Positions 37,315 through 50,626 are shown, counted from the first letter of the stretch. The stretch is 64,000 nucleotides of DNA from Apophysomyces variabilis (GCA_002749535.1 MZZL01000390.1:792253-856252); one strand, 5' to 3'. Notes: a model not told the origin generated them from the sequence alone. Translations and numbers: made by a program.

Positions 37315-37710
37315 AGCTAGTTATAATGAGAAGATTATGCATTAAAACATCAAACAAAGAAAAACAATGAAGTGCTTTTTCCATGATGCCTATCTTTAAG
37401 TCTTAACCCGTCTCTGCTAGGTAGACAGACACATATGCACTTGGACTGCATAAAACAGAAGGCATCGAGCTGACGCCGCATCCATGTTAAGCTTCCAGAT
37501 ATCAAATACAACATCATAATATAGCAGTTTCAAAACTAGTTTATTTGATGGTGTTGGTTTATAGTGGTCATTACTGTCACTCAACGATAGTCATGAGCTA
37601 AAATGCCGTATTTTCCACTTGTCAGTTCTATCTCTTTTCTTTTTATTTTGATTTTTAACCGAACAAAAAAGTTTAGAAGATGATACGAAGAAAATGCTCA
37701 TTATCATAGG
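37315..37710. other. Convergent 3' flank
   Basis: About 400 AT-rich bases between the convergent PDK1 and SPX-transporter genes. No gene seen. Confidence 0.5.
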
Positions 37711-39895
37711 CTAGTAGCCTACGCTATGCAAAATGCCATAACCCAATGTGAATATGAGACAAGCACAAAAAAGGCTGGTTGGAATACCGGCAATAAAAAA
37801 GTCTTTGATCGTGAGATAGGCTTCTCCATTCGGCCGTTGCAGCATAATGGCGGACATATTAGGGTATCCTGAAACCGGCAAACCCATACCAGCTGAACAA
37901 GCTAGTCCAGCGCCCATGACGAATAAGTTAGGGTGTGGAGAAGGGAGGTTTGCACCAATTTCTCTAACAATAGGAATAATGATCAGCGCAGCGACCGTAT
38001 GTGATACAAATGTTGAAAGTACAAGGATGAGGGACGTAAAGATGACCAGAATAGCCATAGGCTCAAGGTGGGCCAGGCCCCGCGCGATGCGGAGAGCAAT
38101 GTCTTGCAGCAAACCGGATGAATCCACTGCATTACCTAAAGCCAACCCGCCTTGAGCAAGGATTATCACCGTCCACAAAAACGACTGGATGTCGTGTTTA
38201 TCGAGAATTCCCAGACCAAAAAAGACGAACAACGGAATCATAGCAATGACACCCATATCTCCCACAGTGTCTTTCATTGTCTCTTCAGCACACCATAGTG
38301 AAATAGTGCAAAGGGTGACAAGTGCTACGCCTACTTGTGAAGGACTGGGCATGCTGCAGGTCCTCACCCTCTTTGGTATCTTTAGTCTTTCTCGGTCAGG
38401 TTTGTATACCAGTAGAAGTAGAAACCAGCATGCACAGATAGAGAGAATTGCTATAGGTAACGCAGCCGCAAACCATATGCCCCATCCAGGTTTGGGATCC
38501 ATGTAGTGGATTGTAACGATATTCTGAGGCGAGGAGATGGGCGATGTCATGCCGCCTATGCAACTTGCCAAGGCAATTCCGAGAATCAAGCACGGTGCCA
38601 AAGAAGAGTCGCTTGATAGTGTGTTAAGAGGAGCTTCTACCAGGGAAAAGCAGAGTACAGGTGTGGCCACGTTTGAAATCCACATACTTAGGAAACTGGA
38701 AATAAACATGACAGTCAATAGGGTCCATCGTGGGCGAGAACCGGCGCCGGCTAACATAAAAGACGCAAATGCCTTTGCAATGCCGTACTTGGATAACGCA
38801 GTGGCCAGTGCAAACCCGCCGAGTAACATGAGTATTGTCCCTGTGAACATGGATTCAAATACGGCTTTGGCGGCTGAGGAAGAGTCCATTCTTTGGCCGT
38901 CAGGTTCTCGCAAGATATCAAGTAGTACGATTAGAAACGGAATCAGCATCGAGGTAGCATATAACGGGATGGCTTCGGTGGCCCACAAAAGAGAAGTAAA
39001 TATGAGCAGTGCAAAACAGCGATTCTCACACGGGTCACCCCAGAGATCCACACTCAACAAAACAACGAAGACCGCTACCGAAAACAGGAAGAGACAGAAC
39101 TTCCAAACATGTCTTCGCTTGAATGTCGGGAATAGTGTACGACTATCTACTTTCTGTTTCTTCTCGATCTCTGAAACCATATGACTGCTGCAGTCTTGGT
39201 CGTGTTGAAAAGGAAGTAACGCCTTGATCCGTTGCCTAGCTATGGTAACATCGTGATCGCAGAACAGATCTGCAAATATTGTTTCCAGCCACTCCGCTTT
39301 TTCTTGAAGGGCATGGTTCGTTTGGGGGAGAAATGGATGAAGTCTGTCCAAAGCCTTCCGCAGACTCCGTATACTGTCACTGGGAAACTTATCCATACGC
39401 TTTATCAGGTCATCAAGAGCCCAACGGTTGACTTCAATGTACGACAGAAGTTGGTATACGGAAGCACAAAGATCCAAAAGCTGCCATTGCAATTCCATAG
39501 ACTGATTATCCACAACCTGCAAATCAGAATCATGCGATGCCAACGTGCAAAGAGAGCGTCGAGACGATGTGGTATTGTGAACGTTTGTCTTCTCCACAAT
39601 CGAGTTCAGTTTATCCAGATTATTTTCTATCTCTGCCTCTTTCAGAGAATAAAAGTCAGAAACCTTGTTCAGCTGCCTAGTAAAGGTGCTTATGATCCGA
39701 TCTGGGATCAGTTCTTTGCCAGAACCCTGGACACCAAATGTCTCCAGGTCGAAGATCATTGCTCTCAATGTGTCGTATCTATAAGTAGATCCTCAGCACT
39801 ATTTACAGCCATACAACAACGCAGTAAACGTACGCCACATAGTTTTGACTCCAATCAGGTATCTTATTGGCGTGAAATGAATGAAAAAACTCCAT
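37711..39895 (-). CDS. SPX-domain phosphate transporter (Pho87/90/91-like)
   Basis: Two exons, 39895-39834 and 39778-37711, joined by a GTACGT...TATAG intron; 709 residues. The short first exon supplies the N-terminal SPX signature ('MEFFHSFHANKIPDWSQNYV', then 'YDTLRAMI'), which the main frame lacks. The SPX domain (1 to about 190) senses inositol pyrophosphates. A DASS/SLC13-type membrane domain follows: about 11-12 hydrophobic segments including 'LLWATEAIPLYATSMLIP' and 'FLSMWISNVATPVL', and the 'LPVSGYPN' repeat near the end. This architecture is that of low-affinity or vacuolar phosphate transporters Pho87, Pho90 and Pho91. It is shorter than the yeast forms, mostly in the SPX part. The membrane location cannot be decided. 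Confidence 0.92.
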
Positions 39896-42220
39896 TGGCT
39901 CACAAAAAACAGCATTGGAGTTACGGCTAGTTTATATATTCACATCGGGAATGTCACACTGCCAATACCCGTATGATGTCTATATCTTTCAGTTCGATCA
40001 CTGAAACCGACATACATCATCGACCACAGGATCCTGGTGACCCATTTCTTACGATATCAGTTTAGGTGTCATCATGCCACGAGCGTAAGAGAGAAGTAAT
40101 TACAATGGTTCGATATTAAAGCACAAGGAAAGTGATATTTAAGAACAGATATATCTACTTTGAACCCTATGTAGAACGACCGATGGTCTTTAGGTTGTTA
40201 AAGGTATTTTGACATAGATCATCCTAAGATCTCCAGAATTTGGCGCTGGAGGAATTTGGCAGGGAAAGTGCACGACACAGACTGACAGCTTATTCGATGT
40301 GGCACCGGTAAAGCACCTGATCTAAGATTTCGGTGCACATCATAAAAGATGCTTGCTACCTAAAAGTGTTCTCTTATTTCGCTTGCATCGCACCAAGATT
40401 CAATTTTCCATTGATCTAAAGAGACTGACTAGCGAAACCTGAGCAGAGCTGCACACTGTTTTCCATACGAAAGGTTATGCGCATTCCTCTTATATAACTT
40501 TGAAAAAGCATTGTCAAGCATAGTGATACAAAGAAACAGGATAATCAAAGAACCAGTAATCACATCCGGGGGGGGCGAAACTACGATTATCCTAACTTTA
40601 GAAGTGACGCATGCCTGACAGGTTCCTGGGTGATTTTGGGTCCTGTGCATGACACTGTTGACATCTGACAACAGGTGGTCAAACTATCCATCGGAAGGAG
40701 ACGATTGTATTGATATAGTGCAACTGTCCTTTCATTTATCGACTTAACAATAACAACAGACCACAACAGCTTTACTGCCACTGTGAATACTACCAGTGTC
40801 TTCAGCTTAAGAGCCAAAATGACATCCCAAAAAGTTAGTATCCATGGGAGGGAACGTGAATATTGTATGGAAGTTAGCGTTGCAAGTTCACAAGTGACAA
40901 TGCCGTGATGATGACGAAATGTAACTGATCCTATGAGTAGCTGGATGGAAAAGCCGAGGATTAGCCGGCATGTATCCGTTCATTGCAACAACCAGTTGCG
41001 AGACCATTTGTCATCGTCAACTTCCTCGAGCAGATCGGTTTCTCAGTGTTGAATTACAGTCAAGTCACTTGAGAAACTTCTAAGGATGATTGTTTTCTTC
41101 TTCCAAGAATGAACTTTGTAGACTACGTTTAAGCATCAATTAAAGCAGACTAGAAATGTCACAAAGACCTTATTCTACAGAGAAACAACTTTGTGTTTAT
41201 TTGCGCTTTGCCACCAAATAATGCATTCAAAGTTTCTGTCTTCATTCATCCCAACCGTGATTCTCCTCCAGTTAATCATCTAGTCTATATGGCAATGGAT
41301 GTGCAGCACTAAAGCTTCACCAAATGCCAAATATTTTTCATTTCCTTTGTTGATTAAAAAAAAGTGTGGCAATATGCCATAGACGCTCCGTAGAGCAAAT
41401 GCCTTCAAACACACAAGGTGTTGTAGAATGAGCGAAAGCTCGTTCCGTCCTTCTCAAGGGGATTGCCAAAGTTCTCTCCTTTCTAAAAATATAACACAGA
41501 TGGTTTAGCTAAATGCATGACAAAATCACCGTTGTCTAAACGTACCGTTAAACACAAAGAGCCACAAGTTGCAGCCGCATTCAATATTTATATGCCGTAA
41601 AAATTTTTCATAGCGCGATGACGACATTACTTTCCACGTGACGGTATGGCTCACCTATCAATCTAAGCGATGCAATGCCGTAGGACATCCGAATCGTTTT
41701 GTATCGTTTAGATGCTCTTATAGTTTTCTTCCTTCGCAACAAGACAAGACTTATGCGCTGCCGAATGCTCCTAATATGAATAACCAAAATATGTGAATAT
41801 TTCTTTGGGACTAAACAGGATAAGACACTGTTGCTGTTGTTATGAGGATTGGTCACTTCGACCAAACTGTAAGGTTATTTCCCTACTATCATATATAGCA
41901 ACAAAGGGATATTGTATCTTACTGTACGCTCCATACACAGCTTATGATTGGGTAACTGTAGAAAAATGAAAATAAAACAGACGGAAAAATGCTCAAATGG
42001 AAACAAGCATACTAGGTGCTTGTCCAAACCTTTCTCACTACGACTAATCAATAGCAACCGTACCTATTATAAGCGTCGTGAGTGACAAAATGAAATAACA
42101 TATAGATCGCGAATGACGAACTATTTCAATACATCTTTTTCCTCATTAAGTGGAATCAATTTTATCTTTAAATAGGCAAATTTTTTATCGTCCATCGTGG
42201 ACAATACTAGCTGCTTTCCT
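39896..42220. other. Intergenic, no gene recognised
   Basis: About 2.3 kb between the start of the SPX transporter and the 3' end of the LRRC40-like gene. All open frames are under 90 residues with no recognisable motif. It should contain the SPX-transporter promoter. No tRNA-like fold seen. Confidence 0.55.
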
Positions 42221-44712
42221 TCAGTTACCAACGCGTCGTCTGAGAAACTCCAGCACGGCTGGTGTTCCTTGATCGAGAATGTTCGGTCTTGGTACACGGA
42301 ACCTAATTATTTCCTTAGTATTACATAAAATGTAATGGATGGAGTTGTTTTTTTTTTTTACCTGTTACCATACAATGGAAGCTCCCGAATTGTTGTGATA
42401 AGCCCTATCTCAGGTGGCAAATATCCAATGTCATTATTGGCCAAGTCAAGGATCTCAAGATTCTGAAAGCTGGAAGCATGTATCTTATCCAATCGGTTAG
42501 AGCTTAACCTCAGAATGCGCATTGACGGAAAATGAGTTGGAAGATCTTCAGGAACATGCACCAGCTTGTTATAGTTCAAATTGAGTTCTGTCAACTGTGG
42601 AAAGAAGCTATCCTGGCTCCCTTCGGTTATAATTGTTGTGATTCTGTTGTTTGATAGATTCAATGTCTTCAGTGAGCCAAATACACTTCCGAAATTAATC
42701 GAAAATTCGGTGATCTGGTTATGTTCCAAGTTAAGATTCACCAATGTTTCTGCAAACAGACTTAACGAGGAAGGGACGCGCGTCAACTCATTACGATCTA
42801 ATGCAAAGAGCTTCAATAAATTGTCACATAATCTTTGAAACGGAAAAGATTACACTTACCTAGCTGAACAGTAGCAGGACTAACACCTTCTTTCCTCAAC
42901 GTCTCCTCGGTCAATTCATTCAATTTCATGCCAGTCAGCTGCAGCACCCTAACGACCTTGGTTGCTTGTTGTTGTGGGACTTCAGTTTTGTCCGTAACTG
43001 TCGGCTTGCTGATGTTTTCGTTGTCGTTCGTCGAGCTGTTTCCATCTATCGCCTCTTCCTTCGGTTGCTCTAAGATTTGAACGGCATTCTATGTGAGATG
43101 CTTGGAAGCGTTTGACATATTTGATTACCCTTTTCTTCAAGCGTCAGGTTTTGTCTAAGCATTTCGAGCAAGGCGGCAGTAGTAGTTGTTTTCGAAATAG
43201 ATCGCAAAGTATTTCCTTCCCAGTTGATCACTGATAAGTTCGGTAATTGACATAGATCCGCACGTATATATTTCAGATGGTTGGAGCCGATATCCAATCT
43301 CTGCAGCTGCTGTAAGCTTAAAATAGCATCAGGTAAATCCTCGAGACCATTCCATGAAATATCAAGTGTCTGTAGCTCCGGACAGGCTTTCAATTCGGTT
43401 AACTTGGAGTTAGCTAACTTGTTATGAGACAGCATAAGTTCTTTAAGCTTTGGGAACTGGATCAGAGCTTCATCTGAACTTGATTCATGGTCAGTAAGTC
43501 TATTGATGTTGTTCTGACGGGCATCCAAACGAGATAGGCATGGCAGACCTGTCAAACCCTGACTCACTATCCCATATTAGTAACTCGGCGGAATCACCCT
43601 GGTCTCCTTGTGAGGTATTACCTGGGAAAAGTAACTTCAATTTATTTTGATCCACAAACAGTTCATCCAGCTTTTGGCATTGTCCAATTGATACTGGTAA
43701 CTCGGTAAGCTTGTTGTCAGTCAAGTAGAGCTTTCGAAGAAACCGCAAATCGCCGATGTTATCAGGAAGAGAACATATTTGGTTATGTTCCACATGAAGC
43801 ACTTCCAGGCTTTGTAATTGTCCAATAGCAGATGGTAAGGATGCAATTTGATTATGTGCAAAGTCAAGATGTTTTATCTGTGGCATTTCGCAAAGAACTT
43901 CAGGGATTTTCTCAAATTGATTGTGAGAGAAATGTAGAACAGTCAAATTACGTAAACGGGCCAATGTGCTTGGTAGATCCCTAAGTTGGTTGCTTCGAAT
44001 CTGAAAAGATCCATCATGTCAGCTCGGTCAATGTACCAAACATATTTGCTTACATCCAACAAGGTTAAGGCTCCAAATTCTTCACCGAGTCTTTCGTCGA
44101 TTTCAGTGATGGCGTTATCGGTAGCCATAAACTTTGTCAGCTCGACGTAATCGTACCAAGCATCCCCAGAAGAAGAAAAGTCCACCACGATAGTGTTCGG
44201 ATCGACATGATACCTATTTATGCACGTTTAAGAAACCATTAACAGTTTCCTTTAGGGACATACATGGTCAATACCTCTTCTGGTATTTTATCGAGACCAC
44301 GACTTGAAATGTTCAATTTGCCAGATGACTTGGCCTGCCGAATAATTGTTTGTAGCTTTCGATTCGTTTGTGGTTCGTCCTGACCAAAAGCTGCATTGCG
44401 ATTGGCGTCTGGTCCATCGGTATATCGTTCTGCGCCTGTCATGACACGTGCGCTACGAGGCCGAGGTGTTTCTTCTTCGGTGGTATCTGTCTTTTGAAGC
44501 TCTGCTTTTCTTGCCCGTTGTTGTGCCATGAATGCACGAACACCTTCCGATGCTCGAGAACGTGGGCTCGAAGCAGTGATTGATTTCTGCCTTTCCGCTT
44601 CAGGTTTAGTCGTTGTAACCGTCTCATTGGTGGGTTTCGCTTGTTGACCTCCTGTACGCAACAAAGATGCCTTTGTTGGTCGTGGCTGAGCTATTGATCT
44701 TCTGTTTGACAT
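42221..44712 (-). CDS. LRRC40-like leucine-rich-repeat protein
   Basis: Seven exons: 44712-44264, 44213-44054, 44000-43622, 43548-43129, 43069-42860, 42797-42362 and 42302-42221; 711 residues. After a basic, disordered first 130 residues come tandem LRRs of about 23 residues from 'KLNISSRGLDKIPEEV' onward, for example 'LTVLHFSHNQFEKIPEVLC'. A less regular insert follows (about 500-545), then a second LRR block, ending with 'GTPAVLEFLRRRVGN', the LRRC40 C-terminal signature. The LRRs are the plain intracellular type with no signal peptide or TM segment. Function is unknown in fungi. Introns 3 and 5 overlap coding-looking frames, but only the chosen sites keep phase. Confidence 0.88.
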
Positions 44713-45631
44713 TGAGGGTACGGTTTAATTGCTAGATGATAGCAATGTTTGGGAGGGTATTTCGGTAGGGTATGTTTGCAGTGTAAGAGAAAAGAAAAGG
44801 CAAACGGGACTGTGCTGAGAATGATTTGCTGAGATTTGCATCAACATGAATGCAAGGGGGATGGCAAGCCCGTCTGTTTTCTTACTGACTTGTAAAGAGT
44901 CCTTTGTAGTTGATTGTGTAGGATCTGTTAGTCGTAGCTCTCCTTAGCATTGTATTTGCTTTCACCGCATATCCTCCTCATAATTCTCTTTCTCCCTCTG
45001 CCCCCTTAGAATATCGCATAATACAGAGTGATTATGTGAATATTTAACCGCTTATAGCTAAGTAAATTTTCTTCAACCTTTGCCGATAGATTTCCCGTTT
45101 TCGTAGAATAAATATCTCAGAAGGGCGCGCAAATAACAGATTTGGAACAGGGAACTACATGGACCAAAAGAGGATGAAACGATAAAGACTTGGGTGGGGG
45201 GAGAGAGTGCTTGAACATTGATTGTTTGTTTCATGCTATTCTACCTCCTTGTTAATCAAGAAAAGAGGATGAAAATGCATGGACGTGGCTTGTGTGGATA
45301 TACTAAACTGAGATTCTTTCTAAAGAGACCTACTTGATTTTGGAGAGTGGTGAGAATTTCGAGGTGGTTGGGATTCCCAAACGGTCAATCGGACGGTGTG
45401 AACCAAAAAGGAAACTTCATGTCGATCGCGTGATATGATAGGTGCGCTCATTTAAAGCCGACTGCGGGGGGCCAGTGAGAGTGAGTGTAAAAAAATGTCC
45501 TACTTCTCACCGTTACCCTTTTCCCTCTCTTTCTCTCTTTCTCTCTCTTTTCTCTTTCTCACTCTTAAACACCGACGCAAACACATACAAAAGTGTAGCA
45601 CACGCTCATATTGTCACTTAATCTATTTTTA
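44713..45631. promoter_or_regulatory. Divergent promoter region, LRRC40-like/GSK-3
   Basis: About 920 bases between divergent starts. It has a long CT-rich tract (about 45520-45560) on the GSK-3 side, as often found before fungal transcription starts. No gene. Confidence 0.5.
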
Positions 45632-47483
45632 ATGTCTGGCAAGTAACATACCCTTTTGTGTTGTCTCTGTTCTCCCCCTCTCTCTTTTCTCTCTTTCTCT
45701 CTTTGTATCACTTTGCCTGTGTTCATACACATACGCATATACATACACACAAAGTCTTACTGTTTGTCCTCATCGTAATGCTGAATCAACTTCCCTCTCT
45801 TTCTTTCTCATATTTTAGCAACAAACGATGTCACAAAACCCATCAGGGTCGTCGCAAAAGATGCCAAATCAGGAAAACAGATTAAATTGGCCTATGTCAA
45901 CAGAAAAATCACTGGCAATGGATCGTTCGGTGTAGTCTACCAAACACGCCTAGTTGACACAGATGAAGAAGCTGCTATTAAGAAAGTCCTTCAGGATAGA
46001 CGTTTCAAGGTATGTAAAAGGAAAGGAAAAAAAGAGGACCATTGGCGAAACGCATCGAAGAAAGACAAAAGAGGACCTTAACCATCAACGAAAAAATTAA
46101 GGAGTAAAAAAGGAAGCACTAGGGGATTGTCGCGTCTCCAAAAAAGCTGAACTGTCCTTTCTTTCTTTCTTTCTTTCTTGCTTTTAGAATCGTGAATTAC
46201 AGATCATGCGTTTAGTGGATCATCCAAATGTTTGCCGCTTAAAATCTTACTTTTATAATCAAGTTGATAATAAGGTAAGGAAAAGAAAAAAACACCATAT
46301 CATCAAATGCAAAGAAGCTGATCTTTTTTTTTTCATTTGGGTGCCTGGCCATAGGAAGATGAAGTGTATTTAAATCTGGTGATGGAGTATGTTCCTGACA
46401 CGCTATACCGCGAAACTCGGCATTACGTAAAAATGAAGCAATCAATGCCAATGATTCTTGTACAGGTGTACATGTACCAGGTGATACGATCATTGGCATA
46501 TATTCACTCGCTGGGTATTTGCCATCGTGACATCAAACCCCAAAATGTCTTGCTTGATCCAGCAAGCGCAATATGTAAGATGTGTGATTTTGGAAGGTAA
46601 GGTAAATAGAAAGGGGAAAAGAAAGAAGCAACATGGGCAATTGGGTTGATGCTGAAAGTATCTTTTATATGCATTTCTAGTGCTAAAATCCTTGTGCCTG
46701 GTGAACCCAACGTGTCCTATATTTGTTCACGGTATTACCGTGCTCCGGAGTTGATTTTTGGTTCAACAAACTATACATTGAGCATCGACGTATGGTCCAC
46801 TGGCTGTGTCATGGCAGAGTTAATTCTTGGTCAACCTTTTTTCCCGGGGGATAGTGGAATCGACCAGTTGGTGGAAATTATAAAGATTTTGGGTACGCCA
46901 TCCAAACCAGAGATTGCCGCCATGAACGCAAGTTACATCGAACATAAGTTCCCGCAGATCAAACCACATCCATTGGCAAAAGTAAGTAAGCGAAAAAAAA
47001 AAGGAAACATATGTAAACAAACAAATCAACAAATATGCAAGCAAACATGGGAAGGGAACAAATTGGAGAGACTGAAGACGATGTTTGTTAGATATTTGTT
47101 GGCGCCACCGTGGAAGCTGTGGACTTGTTATCACAAATGTTACAGTACGACCCATCTCGGCGGATAAGTGCCATTGAAGCTCTGTGTCACCCATTCTTCG
47201 ATCCCATTCGCGATCCCAACACGCGATTGCCAAACAACGCACCTCTGCCACCATTATTGAACTTTTCAAAACATGGTAAACCAAAAAGGACAATACGTCG
47301 ATTTTGAAATTAGAGGAGGACTTTATCTAAATGTCAAACATAGAATTATCGATTCGACCGGATCTAATTCGACGCCTTGTCCCTTCACATCAGGAACAGG
47401 AATTGCTTGCGCAGGGCATTGATGTCCATAATTTTGAACCAATTCCAGCTGATCAACTCAAAATACCGCCTTCTTACATGTAG
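45632..47483 (+). CDS. gsk3: Glycogen synthase kinase 3 (GSK-3/shaggy)
   Basis: Seven exons: 45632-45638, 45819-46009, 46188-46274, 46355-46596, 46681-46981, 47092-47275 and 47344-47483; 383 residues. Motifs: '[10 protein letters not shown]', the ATP-binding Lys in 'AAIKKVLQD', the Arg of the primed-substrate pocket in 'QDRRFKNREL', 'HRDIKPQN', 'DFGSAK', and the activation-loop Tyr in '[16 protein letters not shown]'. The tail '[13 protein letters not shown]' is typical. The first coding exon is only seven bases (ATGTCTG) and is proposed because a GC donor (GCAAGTAAC) joins it in frame to the conserved '[14 protein letters not shown]'. If wrong, the start lies in an unseen exon upstream. The rest of the model is firm. 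Confidence 0.93.
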
Positions 47484-47943
47484 ATCTCTTTCAATACGTG
47501 GAAGCAAACTAATTCCATCACATCAACATCTCCCTTTTTCTTGGATTTCCTTTTTTCTTGTTTGACCCGTCTTTTGGGGGTTATGGTTCGTAGCTTAGAG
47601 TTACTCTTGTAAGTACATTGCTTCTGTCTTTTTTGGTTTCTTTTCCAGTTTTTTCTTTCTTTCTGTGTGTATGGAAAAGTAAAAAATTCCATAGATGTTT
47701 TTCTGGGATAATGCTGTTAATAATATTCCTTTCATACGTACCTTTCCAAAGGAAAACAGATCCATGTAGATTCGATTCGGACGGATACAACAAATATGTG
47801 CATCTTGTTTATCATAGCCCAGTCATTTTCTATCTATGATTGACATGACAAGGGAGGATCAGGATGAGGTCTGATAAGTTGTGTAACTTGTATTTATGAT
47901 TGTGTATGGTAAATATTTGAGCTGTGCATCTGTTATTACATTT
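47484..47943. other. Convergent 3' flank
   Basis: About 460 T-rich bases between GSK-3 and the convergent eight-TM gene. No gene seen. Confidence 0.5.
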
Positions 47944-49163
47944 CTATGTAAGGTGTGATTCCTCTGTATGGGATGACTGTTCTTTAGGAACGCAGGTCTG
48001 ATCATCAATTGTGCAAAAACCTGTCTGAACCTTGATTCCACGAAGGGCGTTGTGCAGACAGATCGCGGAAACGCATACTGTAAGGCTCAACAGGATAATT
48101 GCCACAACCACAGCAAACAGTAGATAAGGACGTGTTACCTAAACAGGGTTTTCAAAGAAAGGGAAAAAACATAAAGGGAGGGGAACAATTGGTTAGCATG
48201 ACCCAATATATTGAATGAGCAGTGTTTCTCTCAAAAATCGAATTTACTTGGTATGGATCAGTAGAGGGGCCATGCGGTATCACGAATGTGATGAAACGGA
48301 AGACAAAGTACAGTACCCAGATAACGTGAGTGCTTGTGAGTGCAGCCAACAGTGTGGGTGATTCTGTCTCGACCGCTCCCCAAGAAGATAAGGAGGTAAG
48401 CACCCAGAAGGCAAAGACAACCACAATTTCCAACACGGTGATATTGTACATCAACAGACCAGCAGGCACGGTCTGGACGATGTAAGCAAAGACGAAGAAA
48501 AAGTCGAGTTTCAACAGGCTCATAAGCGTACTTAAAGCCATCCAGGCCTTCCGTTGTCTCGCCGTATGGTCGGTCAAGGATCGATCGTTTCGCCATTGGC
48601 GATGCCATCGTATGCAGTAAGCTACGACGATTGCAAAACTACCGACGATCAGACCAAGCACTGCATATTCAAGTGGACCAAGCGCTGTCTGAACCCCGCA
48701 TAATGTATGTTGAACGTGTTGTACCATATGAATACCAGTGAAGACAAAGGTCAATAAATCTTAAAAAAGATAGATTAACAAAACCTTTTCTCCTTTACCC
48801 TTTTGCTATTGCATGTTGTTGAACGTTGTCAAAGGTCTTATTTCCTTTTCTCTTTTTTGATCATTTACCGAATATCAGCATGGTATAGAGCGAAATGCGA
48901 TTCCGTAGCTTTATGGTATCAATAGCAAGAAAGAACTGGTAGACCAACATAGCAACGAGTAGACCATGGTAGAGAAGGTCAATTTGGGATTCTCCAAGAC
49001 TTTCTCGTGAGAGCACACAATGCGAAGTGATAATGTCGACATGTTGTCTGACAATGAAGGATTCTAGTAGTATGATGGCAAGCGCTTGGCTGAACAGCAC
49101 GGCCAGAAACGAATAATGTGATACCGATAATGGATCTGTTGTGGAAGTACACGTTGCAAACAT
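47944..49163 (-). CDS. Eight-TM membrane protein of unknown function
   Basis: Three exons: 49163-48869, 48759-48248 and 48138-47944; 333 residues, GT-AG introns in phase. Eight hydrophobic segments can be counted, beginning with 'FLAVLFSQALAIILLESFIV' and ending with 'YLLFAVVVAIILLSLTV'. The N-terminus is short ('MFATCTSTTDPLS'), with no cleavable signal peptide. The tail is soluble, with two Cys. No transporter or receptor signature was recognised. Fungal Golgi membrane proteins of the UPF0658 type have a similar size and number of segments, but I cannot confirm that link. I start at the Met before 'FATCTST'; the extra upstream frame is a low-complexity Leu/Phe run. Confidence 0.75.
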
Positions 49164-50491
49164 GGACAACAGAAGCAAAAGGAACAAAAACAAAAATAAA
49201 GAAAGAGAGTAAGAAAAGGAGTCAAACCAAAGAAGAAAAAGAAGAAGAAAAAAAATCGTTGTTCTCAAAGTTAATGATGATGACCTCACGCACTGTATTT
49301 TGAGCATCAAGCGGACAGCTATTGTGTATCTTGTTTACTTTGGTGATACTTACTACATCTTAAGGCTCTATAAAAGAAAAAGGTAACATGCTGCATTATC
49401 CATGGCGATTGGCAGTCTTTCGTTTCATTGACATAATGCACAGCTGCAGGACTGCAGACAAATAAAAGGATGCGGGGGACATGAAATAGTCTGATTCGTG
49501 AATCTGGAGTAACTGGGGTTGTAGAGCACTCAGACAATGTTCCCTTTCTTATGTAGTATTTGTTAGATGGGAAGAAAGGGAGTCATGAGGGGGGAATCTA
49601 CCGACTGTAACTGAGTATCATTACACAGTTATGTTACCGATGGAACTGACCTGGCCGATTGGTGCTACCTTTTTTTTTTTTCATGCGCAACGTTGGAAAG
49701 CCTTCACTCCACTTTGACATCTCTCATTTCAGGTCGTGGTATCAATAGAAAGAAACGACGTATATAAGCACGATTATCGCAATGATAGGTAACAATGCGG
49801 AAAATGGTAAAACAGTGGAAGATTCGCTTCAATCTGTAATCCGTTGGATCACGCATGAATAACCCGTGACACAAAATATGCAACTTGACACAATCAGCAA
49901 TCGGTTTTTTTTCTTTGCCCTGGAATTGACCTGTAGTAGTCCGTTTAAACCTATTGTAACTTTCCAAGCATCAGTTGATCTAGATTTGGTATAGATTTGC
50001 ATTGCTCACCTATCTTTCCAGTTATCCTTTTTATTTTTATCTATGGTTAATAGCATGCCAACTAATGGCTGTATCGCATGCATGAGAAAAACATGATCTA
50101 AACTGCGATCACAAACGTCATGATTGGTCATGATTTCGTATGTTGCGGAAATTATCTTATTTTTTCCTTCGTTATGCGGTATTGCTGGTTCTGCTTTTTC
50201 TTCGCTTTCTCTTGCAGAAGGTTTTATTCACTATATCCGCATTGAAATTGTCAAGTTTATAAAAAGGTGATAAGTATGTGTTGGCTTCGTTAACGATGTA
50301 ATTTTTTCTGAAACCTATTGATATATCTCATCTTAGTGTGATCTCCATACATTGCTTTCACCGACACCATTTGACAGGTTCTTTTTGTGTGTCTCCAAGT
50401 AGCAAACCTGACACAGGAAAAAAAAGCAAGCAAACAAAGAACAAAGGAGAACATCATCAGGCATCTCATAACTTAACATAACACCTGAACA
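49164..50491. other. Intergenic
   Basis: About 1.3 kb. Contains the promoter of the eight-TM gene and that of the possible microprotein downstream. No other gene seen. Confidence 0.5.
50256..50265 (+). promoter_or_regulatory. TATA-like element
   Basis: TTTATAAAAA lies about 230 bases upstream of the microprotein ATG. This is a plausible distance if the 5' UTR is long. Such sequences are common in AT-rich DNA, so the assignment is weak. Confidence 0.25.
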
Positions 50492-50626
50492 ATGGTTCTT
50501 GGCACCATATGTGTCGGTATCTGGGACCTGGTCACTTTGCCAGTCCGAGCCGTTATTTATGTACTTAGTAATGTGCTGTCCGGTTTGGGGAAAATATTGG
50601 TTGCACCGTGTACACGACTATGTTGA
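50492..50626 (+). CDS. Possible 44-residue membrane-associated microprotein
   Basis: Short ORF of 44 codons with a good fungal start context (GAACAATGG). The protein is a continuous amphipathic to hydrophobic stretch: 'MVLGTICVGIWDLVTLPVRA' followed by 'VIYVLSNVLSGLGKILVAPC'. The tail 'CTRLC' has closely spaced cysteines that could be lipidated. It resembles small single-helix membrane peptides but belongs to no family I know. It lies between two larger genes and is read toward the 3' end of the aminotransferase gene. It may be chance. Confidence 0.4.
   Translation: MVLGTICVGIWDLVTLPVRAVIYVLSNVLSGLGKILVAPCTRLC

Noticed and set aside
38537..39184. Long plus-strand frame opposite the SPX transporter
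   Set aside because: It is the antisense shadow of a well-supported transporter gene and shows no motif.
42798..42860. Apparent frameshift or 23-27 base mini-intron in the LRRC40-like gene
   Set aside because: A standard GTAAGT...CATTAG intron of about 62 bases joins 'ATVQL' to 'DRNELTRV' in frame. The coding-looking 'KLFAL' is intronic.
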